A DNA stretch of 64,000 nt. Origin: an uncultured Oscillospiraceae bacterium (GTDB taxonomy: Bacteria; Bacillota; Clostridia; Oscillospirales; Ruminococcaceae). This document shows positions 58,984-64,000 of this stretch, piece by piece. The notes beneath the pieces are model-generated. The model did not search any database. It was given only the letters and a program-made list of their open reading frames with translations, and was not told where the DNA came from. The position numbers were made by a program, and so were the translations under genes. The stretch spans positions 62,001-126,000 of the forward strand of contig CAKSLF010000002.1 of NCBI GenBank assembly GCA_934466455.1, in the 5' to 3' direction. How positions within the stretch are numbered: position 1 is the stretch's first letter; each line of letters begins with the position of its first letter.

Positions 58984-59022
58984 ATAAAAAAGCACCAAAG
59001 CTTTGTTAATAAGCTTTGGTGC
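58984..59022 (-). terminator. Expression-platform terminator of the cobalamin riboswitch
   Basis: A 12-bp stem, GCACCAAAGCTT with AAGCTTTGGTGC, is followed on the minus strand by TTTTTTAT, before the DUF4465 gene. Confidence 0.9.
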
Positions 59023-59044
59023 AAACGCTTTTATGCACTTCATA

Positions 59045-59235
59045 CATTTCTGCGGGAAAGCCGCCGAAAAATGGAACCGAATATCCTGACTTGTGCTCTG
59101 CGGTATTTGCCGAACGCCCGTTCCCGCCTTCCCCGTTTTGCCGAGTGACTTGCGCATTGCGCCTGAGAACGGTCTTCACACTTACAGTGCCGTTTCTGCG
59201 TCGGGGAATCACACCCCGTTCCTCTGTGCCGATAA
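59045..59235 (-). promoter_or_regulatory. Cobalamin (AdoCbl-type) riboswitch
   Basis: On the minus strand the order of conserved blocks matches the cobalamin aptamer: GGAACGGGGTGTGATTCCCC, GGCACTGTAAGTG, CAAGTCACTCGGC, GGGGAAGGC and the B12 box ACAAGTCAGGATATTCGG. A terminator stem follows, so cobalamin binding should stop transcription of the DUF4465 gene. Confidence 0.93.
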
Positions 59236-59278
59236 AAAATCAGCCATGTTCCGTATGACATATTATATTGTAATATAT

Positions 59279-59307
59279 ATTTTATTGCATTTTACCCGAT
59301 TTGTCAA
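59279..59307 (-). promoter_or_regulatory. Promoter of the riboswitch and DUF4465 gene
   Basis: Minus-strand perfect -35 TTGACA (59302-59307) and -10 TAAAAT (59279-59284), 17-base spacer. Confidence 0.8.
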
Positions 59308-59387
59308 TATATCATATAAAAAAGCACAAAATTCTCTTCCTTGCACATACTTAAAACAACTTTAATAATTTATTTGCAAATCTTCTC

Positions 59388-59416
59388 TTGATATAAAGTC
59401 GGTTTTGTTGTAATAT
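59388..59416 (+). promoter_or_regulatory. Promoter of ireB
   Basis: Plus-strand -35 TTGATA (59388-59393) and -10 TAATAT (59411-59416), 17-base spacer. Confidence 0.7.
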
Positions 59417-59475
59417 ATAGTTGTGTTATTTTCAGCTATGCTGACTTATGAAAAACCGAGAGGAGGACGCCTTAA

Positions 59476-59721
59476 ATGAACGAACCTACAATTTCCTTTT
59501 CCATCCGCGAAGATAAAGAGAAAGAGATAAAAGCTATTCTCACCACAGTATATGATGCTCTTCGCCAGAAAGGGTACAACCCTATCAACCAAATCGTCGG
59601 GTATATCCTTTCGGAGGATCCCACATATATCACCACGCACAATAACGCAAGAAGCCTTATTCGCCGCATCGACCGTGATGAGCTTCTTCAGATTTTGGTG
59701 AAAAATTATCTTGACGATTGA
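59476..59721 (+). CDS. ireB: IreB family regulatory phosphoprotein
   Basis: This 81-residue protein (UPF0297/DUF965) matches IreB along its length: TISFSIREDKEKEIKAILTTVYDALRQKGYNPINQIVGYILSEDPTYITTHNNAR. The N-terminal threonine region is the phosphorylation site of the IreK-type kinase in Enterococcus, where it modulates cephalosporin resistance. A GAGAGGAGG site precedes it. Here it is followed by a conserved-looking gene of unknown role rather than ruvX and the other usual neighbours. Confidence 0.95.
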   Translation: MNEPTISFSIREDKEKEIKAILTTVYDALRQKGYNPINQIVGYILSEDPTYITTHNNARSLIRRIDRDELLQILVKNYLDD

Positions 59722-59735
59722 TTTTGGAGGATATT

Positions 59736-60035
59736 ATGGCAGAAGAAAAACAGGAATTTATGACATATAAGGGACGCCCGCTTGTTCGCAGCAAAAAAAT
59801 ACTGTATTATGGCGATATGCGCGACCCTTATGTTGTAATGCTCCAGATAACAGATACAAAAGAAGCAGAGGGCATTGAAATGGCAAGTCATATTACCCTC
59901 CAGATGATGTCCACAGACCCAAACGCCGCCCCTACCGAAATGGTGCTCAAGCGTGCGGAGCGTGACGGGCTTTATTCTGCGCTTGACCTTGCTTCAACTT
60001 GGCTTGACCGCCAGATTGGCGAGGTTAAGGAGTAA
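59736..60035 (+). CDS. Hypothetical protein next to ireB
   Basis: This 99-residue protein is not assigned. It begins MAEEKQEFMTYKGRPLVRSKKILYYGDMRDPYVVMLQI, looks alpha/beta with a closing helix (YSALDLASTWLDRQIGEVK), and has no membrane segment. GGAGG is 5 bases upstream of the ATG. It follows ireB by 14 bases and is surely co-transcribed, so it may share that pathway. No function is known to me. Confidence 0.72.
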   Translation: MAEEKQEFMTYKGRPLVRSKKILYYGDMRDPYVVMLQITDTKEAEGIEMASHITLQMMSTDPNAAPTEMVLKRAERDGLYSALDLASTWLDRQIGEVKE

Positions 60036-60048
60036 TTTTATCAAAAAA

Positions 60049-60083
60049 CCGCCCGATTTTGTTTTCGGGCGGCTTCGTTTTTT
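60049..60083 (+). terminator. Terminator of the ireB operon
   Basis: CCGCCCGA pairs with TCGGGCGG across 8 bases, followed by CTTCGTTTTTTC. Confidence 0.85.
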
Positions 60084-60095
60084 CGCAGAAAGCGC

Positions 60096-60134
60096 ATGAG
60101 CACCGTATTTTTTTAGTACGGTGCTCATTTTTAT
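60096..60134 (+). terminator. Second hairpin with GAGCAC/GTGCTC core
   Basis: ATGAGCACCGTA pairs with TACGGTGCTCAT and is followed by TTTTTAT. It backs up the previous terminator. Confidence 0.75.
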
Positions 60135-60139
60135 GCACA

Positions 60140-60172
60140 AAAAAGCCCGGCAATAAAGCCGGGCTTTTTATA
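60140..60172. terminator. Terminator of groESL
   Basis: A 12-bp stem, AAAAAGCCCGGC with GCCGGGCTTTTT, has U-tracts on both strands and lies 30 bases after the groEL stop. Confidence 0.9.
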
Positions 60173-60201
60173 TTTAACACGGTGCTCAAATATTGTTTAT
60201 A

Positions 60202-61848
60202 TTAGAAGCCGCCCGGACGGGGAGTCTGGTGCATCTGCTCCTGAACGGTGTTAATCATTCTGCCGTTATTCTCGGGAATGTCGGTAACAAGGCTCTCGGT
60301 AGTAAGAACCATTGCAGCAACGGAGGCTGCATTCTGAAGTGCGGAATGAGTTACCTTTACGGGGTCAACAACACCTGCTTCTATCATATCGCAGAATTCC
60401 TCGGTAAAGACATTGAAGCCATAGCCGTTTTTCTTAGAGCGGCGAACCTTATCAACAACAACGGAACCGTCAAGACCTGCGTTGATAGCCACCTGACGCA
60501 TTGGCTCTTCGAGGGCACGGATAACAATTTTAACGCCGGTTTTTTCATCGCCGTGGGTAGTGTTAAGAACCTTTTCAACATCGGGGATAACATTAACAAG
60601 GGCAACGCCGCCGCCTGCTACGATGCCTTCTTCAACAGCAGCCTTGGTTGCGTTAAGAGCATCCTCGATACGGAGCTTTTTCTCTTTTGCTTCGGTTTCG
60701 GTCGCTGCACCGCATTTTACAACAGCTACGCCGCCGACAAGCTTTGCAAGTCTTTCCTGAAGCTTTTCACGGTCATAATCGCTGTGTGCGGTTTCATAGG
60801 AAGCTTTGATGATAGCGATACGAGCCTGAATTTCTTCCTTCGTGCCGCCGCCGTCAACAATAAGGGTTTTATCTTTGTCTACCTTAACTTTCTTTGCAAA
60901 GCCAAGGTGCTCAAGCTTAACATCGGGAAGAGTAAGACCGATATCGTCGCACACAAGAGTTGCACCGGTAAGTGCAGCAATATCAAGAAGCATTTCTTTT
61001 CTTCTCTCGCCAAAGCCCGGACCCTTTACGCAGCAGACATTAAGAGTGCCACGGAGCTTGTTGACAATAAGGTTTGTAAGTGCGTCGCCTTCAATATCCT
61101 CGGCAACGATGAGGAGCTTTTTGCCCGCTCTCATAGCCTGTTCAAGAATCGGCACAAGTTCCTGGAAAGAGGAGATTTTTTTATCAACAAGAAGAATGGA
61201 GCAATCCTCCATAACGGCAACCATCTTGTCGGTATCGGTTACCATATAAGGAGAAAGGAAGCCGCGGTCAAATTCCATACCTTCAACAACCTCAATGTAG
61301 GTGTTTGCGGTTTTGCTGTCCTCAACGGTGATAATGCCATCGGTGGTCACCTTTTCCATTGCGCTTGCAATAAGGTCGCCAAGCTCCGAATCGCCGCAGG
61401 AGATTGTTGCGACTCTTGCAATATCCTGAGAACCGGAAACTTTCTTTGCATTCTTTTGAACTGCCGCAACGGCTGCGTCAACAGCTTTCTGGATACCGCG
61501 CTTGATAAGCATGGGGTTTGCGCCGGCGGTAACATTTTTCATGCCCTCGCGAACAAGTGCCTGCGCAAGAAGGGTTGCGGTTGTAGTGCCGTCGCCCGCT
61601 GCATCGTTGGTCTTTGTTGCAACTTCTTTAACTATCTGTGCGCCCATATTCTCAAAGGGATTTTCAAGAGTGATTTCCTTTGCGATTGTAACACCGTCGT
61701 TGCAGATGATAGGAGTTCCGAATTTTTTATCAAGAACTACATTGCAGCCCTTAGGACCAAGGGTGATTTTAACGGTGTTAGCGAGCTTGTCGATACCTGC
61801 CTGAAGCGCTCTTCTGGCTTCGTCGCCATATATAATTTGTTTAGCCAT
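60202..61848 (-). CDS. groL: Chaperonin GroEL (Hsp60)
   Basis: This 548-residue chaperonin matches GroEL throughout: NTVKITLGPKGCNVVLDKKFG, NDAAGDGTTTATLLAQALVREG, GGGVALVNV and VDPVKVTHSALQNAASVAAMVLTTE. The usual C-terminal GGM repeat is absent; it ends NTVQEQMHQTPRPGGF. ATP-dependent protein folding with GroES. It follows groES by 35 bases. Confidence 0.98.
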   Translation of the reverse strand: MAKQIIYGDEARRALQAGIDKLANTVKITLGPKGCNVVLDKKFGTPIICNDGVTIAKEITLENPFENMGAQIVKEVATKTNDAAGDGTTTATLLAQALVREGMKNVTAGANPMLIKRGIQKAVDAAVAAVQKNAKKVSGSQDIARVATISCGDSELGDLIASAMEKVTTDGIITVEDSKTANTYIEVVEGMEFDRGFLSPYMVTDTDKMVAVMEDCSILLVDKKISSFQELVPILEQAMRAGKKLLIVAEDIEGDALTNLIVNKLRGTLNVCCVKGPGFGERRKEMLLDIAALTGATLVCDDIGLTLPDVKLEHLGFAKKVKVDKDKTLIVDGGGTKEEIQARIAIIKASYETAHSDYDREKLQERLAKLVGGVAVVKCGAATETEAKEKKLRIEDALNATKAAVEEGIVAGGGVALVNVIPDVEKVLNTTHGDEKTGVKIVIRALEEPMRQVAINAGLDGSVVVDKVRRSKKNGYGFNVFTEEFCDMIEAGVVDPVKVTHSALQNAASVAAMVLTTESLVTDIPENNGRMINTVQEQMHQTPRPGGF

Positions 61849-61883
61849 ATATAAATACCTCCGATATTATTAACTGATTAGGA

Positions 61884-62171
61884 TTATTCCTCAACTTTTG
61901 CAAGTATGTCGGACTGGGAGAGGATAATAATTTCTTCTCCGTCGATTTTGACGGTGGTACCGGCATATTTGCCCATAATTACATGGTCGCCGACTTTAAG
62001 CTCCATCTCTACCTTTTTACCGTCTGCAAGAGTGCCGGGACCGACAGCAAGGACCTCGGCGATTTCAGGTTTATCCTGTGCGTTTGCGGTAAGGATAAGA
62101 CCGCCCTTGGTCTTTTCTTCGCTTTCGATCATTTTAATTACGACTCTGTCGCCCAGTGGTTTAACATTCAT
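61884..62171 (-). CDS. groS: Co-chaperonin GroES (Hsp10)
   Basis: This 95-residue protein starts MNVKPLGDRVVIKMIESEEKTKGGLIL (the mobile loop is SEEKTKGGLIL) and ends with GEEIIILSQSDILAKVEE, the standard GroES layout. It caps the GroEL ring. It leads the operon behind a CIRCE-controlled promoter. Confidence 0.98.
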   Translation of the reverse strand: MNVKPLGDRVVIKMIESEEKTKGGLILTANAQDKPEIAEVLAVGPGTLADGKKVEMELKVGDHVIMGKYAGTTVKIDGEEIIILSQSDILAKVEE

Positions 62172-62213
62172 TGCAAATCCTCCTATTTATAAAGTGATTG
62201 GCTTATTATATCG

Positions 62214-62240
62214 TTAGCACTCTATCTTTCTGAGTGCTAA
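62214..62240. promoter_or_regulatory. CIRCE operator (HrcA binding site)
   Basis: A perfect TTAGCACTC-N9-GAGTGCTAA inverted repeat lies just downstream of the groESL promoter, so repression by HrcA is expected. Confidence 0.97.
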
Positions 62241-62244
62241 TAAT

Positions 62245-62273
62245 ATTGTATACTATATCCTCTCAAAAATCAA
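62245..62273 (-). promoter_or_regulatory. SigA promoter of groESL
   Basis: Minus-strand -35 TTGATT (62268-62273) and -10 TACAAT (62245-62250), 17-base spacer. Confidence 0.85.
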
Positions 62274-62291
62274 GAGGTTTTTCGCATATTT

Positions 62292-62981
62292 TTATAATTC
62301 GTTTACATTTTCCTCTGCTTTAAGGGGAATTTTCTTTGCAATAAGGAATTTTATCGGTATTCCCTGCTCGGAAAACATCTTTTCGTGCTCCGTAGAAAGG
62401 CTTCCCTCAAAGCCGGAATTATGCAAATCCTCCGTTACATATGTAAGCTCAAAGCCGCATTCTCCAAAATATCTTTTTGACGACAAAAACAAATCATCGT
62501 TATCGGTTTTGAACCAAATTTCGCCGCCGTCCCGTAAAAATTCACGATATTGCATAAGCTGATGGTTATGCGTAAGGCGTTTTTTGTGGTCGTGGGTTTT
62601 CGGCCAAGGATTGCAGAAATTTATATAAATGCGCTCGCACACATCTTCCGAAGAAAAGACCTTGTCTATAAGCATAATCTCCTGGCTGAAAATCAGCACA
62701 TTGTCAATGCTGCGTCCTGCTTCGGCATACTCTCTTTTTATATTACGCATAGCAAGACCGAGCATTTCGCTCTTTATATCAACCGCAATATAGTTTATAT
62801 CCGGGTTCGCTACCGCAAGCTTTGAAATAAAACCGCCTTTTCCGCAGCCAAGCTCTATCATAAGCGGTCGGTCATTATTAAAAGCAGAATGCCATTTTCC
62901 CCGGTTCTCCTCCGGAGCATCTATGCAGTTTTCCCATTCGGCAAGCTCCGGTCTTGCCCATGGCTTTCTTCTTATTCTCAT
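62292..62981 (-). CDS. trmB: tRNA (guanine-N7)-methyltransferase
   Basis: This 229-residue enzyme uses S-adenosylmethionine to form m7G46 in tRNA. The SAM loop is MIELGCGKGGFI, followed by NYIAVDIKSEMLGLAMRN, and the substrate-side motif is INFCNPWPKTHDHKKRLTH, with EIWFKTDNDDLF. The start at 62981 has GGAGG 7 bases upstream and overlaps the tatD stop by 4 bases. The open frame continues upstream into tatD but without family similarity. Confidence 0.95.
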   Translation of the reverse strand: MRIRRKPWARPELAEWENCIDAPEENRGKWHSAFNNDRPLMIELGCGKGGFISKLAVANPDINYIAVDIKSEMLGLAMRNIKREYAEAGRSIDNVLIFSQEIMLIDKVFSSEDVCERIYINFCNPWPKTHDHKKRLTHNHQLMQYREFLRDGGEIWFKTDNDDLFLSSKRYFGECGFELTYVTEDLHNSGFEGSLSTEHEKMFSEQGIPIKFLIAKKIPLKAEENVNEL

Positions 62982-63763
62982 TCTTCGCCCTCCGTTATTC
63001 CATAAACCCGGCATCCGTTTTCTCTTGCCCGATTTATAAGAGTCTGTGCGTCGGTTCCTCTTATTTCCGCAAGGCGTTCCGCCGTTGCGTGAATAAGGGT
63101 ACTGTCGCACCTCTGTCCCCTATACGGCACCGGTGCCATATAGGGGCAATCTGTTTCGAGCAAAATTCTGTCATCGGGCACCTCCGCCGCCGCAAGCAGC
63201 AGCTTATTTGCATTTTTGAATGTGACCGAACCGGTAAAGCCTATGTACATACCAAGCTTTACAAATTCCCTTGACATTTCGGCAGAGCCGGAATAGCAAT
63301 GGATTATACCTTTCGGGCGGTATTTTTGTACAAGCTCAAGAGTGTCTGCATGAGCCTCTCTGTCATGGATTATCACGGGCAAGCCAAGGTCGTTTGCAAG
63401 CCCGAGTTGGGCGGCAAAAACCTCTATCTGCTTTTCCCTCGGAGAAAAATCATAGTGATAATCAAGACCTATTTCTCCTATTGCAACAACCTTCGGCTGC
63501 TTTGCAAATTTTTCTACCCTAAACAGCCAATTTTCGTTTCCGTCGCTTTCTGCGGAATGGGGATGTACCCCAACTGCGGAATACAGAAAGCCGTATCGGC
63601 GGGAAAGCTCCAGCGTTTTTTCGCAGGAAGCAAGGTCGCAAGCCGGGTCAACAACAAGCGAAACGCCGTGCCCGGCAAGGGAGCCGAGCACGGTGCTTCT
63701 GTCTTCATCAAAACGCTCATCATCATAATGGGCGTGAGTATCGAAAATCCCTTTGTATTCCAT
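62978..63763 (-). CDS. tatD: TatD family metal-dependent hydrolase
   Basis: This 261-residue TIM-barrel protein matches the TatD/YcfH DNase group. Metal ligands appear in IFDTHAHYDDERF, AIGEIGLDYHYDFSP, VIIHDREAHADTLEL, GIIHCYSGSAEM and LLETDCPYMAPVPYRG. These enzymes have 3'-5' exonuclease activity on single-stranded nucleic acid. Its ATG overlaps the metG stop by one base and trmB follows with a 4-base overlap, so the three genes form one operon. Confidence 0.95.
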   Translation of the reverse strand: MEYKGIFDTHAHYDDERFDEDRSTVLGSLAGHGVSLVVDPACDLASCEKTLELSRRYGFLYSAVGVHPHSAESDGNENWLFRVEKFAKQPKVVAIGEIGLDYHYDFSPREKQIEVFAAQLGLANDLGLPVIIHDREAHADTLELVQKYRPKGIIHCYSGSAEMSREFVKLGMYIGFTGSVTFKNANKLLLAAAEVPDDRILLETDCPYMAPVPYRGQRCDSTLIHATAERLAEIRGTDAQTLINRARENGCRVYGITEGEE

Positions 63764-64000
63764 TAGTGCAGCCTTGTTCCGACAGGTACGGAGTCATCGA
63801 CAAATGTAACGCAGACGGAACCGTCCTCCCTGTTTCCCGCAAGGAGCATTCCGCTGGATTCTACTCCGCAGAGCTTTGCAGGTTTAAGATTTGCAACAAC
63901 GATTATCTTTTTCCCGATAAGTTCTTCCGGAGTGTAGTGCTGGGCAATACCGGAAACTATCTGGCGTCCGCCCATTCCGTCATCAAGCTGTATCTTAAAA
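63763..64000 (-). CDS. metG: Methionyl-tRNA synthetase, C-terminal tRNA-binding domain (partial)
   Basis: The frame runs off the window edge; the visible 78 residues are the 3' end. They match the EMAP/Trbp111-type tRNA-binding domain that ends MetG in many Firmicutes (IQLDDGMGGRQIVSGIAQHYTPEELIGKKIIVVANLKPAKLCGVESSGMLLA, then VPVGTRLH). A free-standing tRNA-binding protein is possible, but position before tatD strongly favours metG. Confidence 0.88.
   Translation of the reverse strand, partial: FKIQLDDGMGGRQIVSGIAQHYTPEELIGKKIIVVANLKPAKLCGVESSGMLLAGNREDGSVCVTFVDDSVPVGTRLH

Noticed and set aside
60193..61854. A 553-codon open frame on the plus strand across groEL
   Set aside because: It is the antisense of groEL, cysteine-rich and low in family resemblance; the minus-strand frame is a textbook GroEL with regulatory signals.

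Overview
The window looks like a chromosomal piece of a spore-forming member of the Clostridia, most likely an uncultured or gut-associated member of the Oscillospirales. This rests on an intact sporulation set (sigK with a YabP/YqfC-family gene, spoIVB, spo0A), rubrerythrin, IreB, Gram-positive style lipoproteins and ABC transporters, strong GGAGG ribosome binding sites and consensus SigA promoters. The genus call is inference. No rRNA or tRNA gene was recognised.

Layout. 0-1 kb: yqfC and sigK. 1.1-1.9 kb: a ZIP metal transporter. 2-10.4 kb: an oligopeptide ABC transporter operon (oppA-oppB-oppC-oppD-oppF plus a small membrane protein). Its OppC carries an extracytoplasmic RCC1-type beta-propeller and its OppF a long charged, partly coiled-coil insertion. 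10.7-15 kb: a potABCD polyamine transporter behind a long, apparently structured leader or small RNA. 15-17 kb: rubrerythrin and two GNAT acetyltransferases. 17-19.3 kb: rpmG-secE-nusG-rplK-rplA. 20-23.4 kb: spoIVB and spo0A, separated by a PARG-like gene that sits between two 150-bp copies of the spoIVB 3' end. 23.4-24.6 kb: phage remnants. 24.6-36.4 kb: a complete type I-E CRISPR-Cas locus with 42 repeats, cas2 fused to a DnaQ-type exonuclease, cas1, cas6e, cas5e, cas7e, cse2, cse1 and cas3, all reading on the minus strand towards the array.

36.5-40.7 kb: mntP under a yybP-ykoY manganese riboswitch, a metallophosphoesterase-like and a DD-carboxypeptidase-like protein that both have substituted active-site motifs, then rplJ-rplL behind an L10 leader (22 kb away from rplK-rplA). 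40.8-45.4 kb: a TetM-like translational GTPase fused to a YacP/Rae1-like NYN nuclease domain, class II aldolase, and an OGG-type glycosylase. 45.7-51.3 kb: small hypotheticals, a cupin, a MATE exporter, DUF4177 and DUF2284 proteins, and a YihY-type membrane protein. 51.3-56.1 kb: a glycerophosphodiesterase and a second PotABCD-like importer. 56.4-60 kb: pepT, a DUF4465 surface protein under a cobalamin riboswitch, and ireB. 60.2-64 kb: groES-groEL with CIRCE, trmB, tatD and the 3' end of metG.

The most unusual items are the RCC1-decorated OppC, the GTPase-nuclease fusion, the gene cassette between spoIVB and spo0A, and the riboswitch-controlled cell-surface protein that may capture vitamin B12. 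Domain calls were made by reading the sequence; no database search was run.
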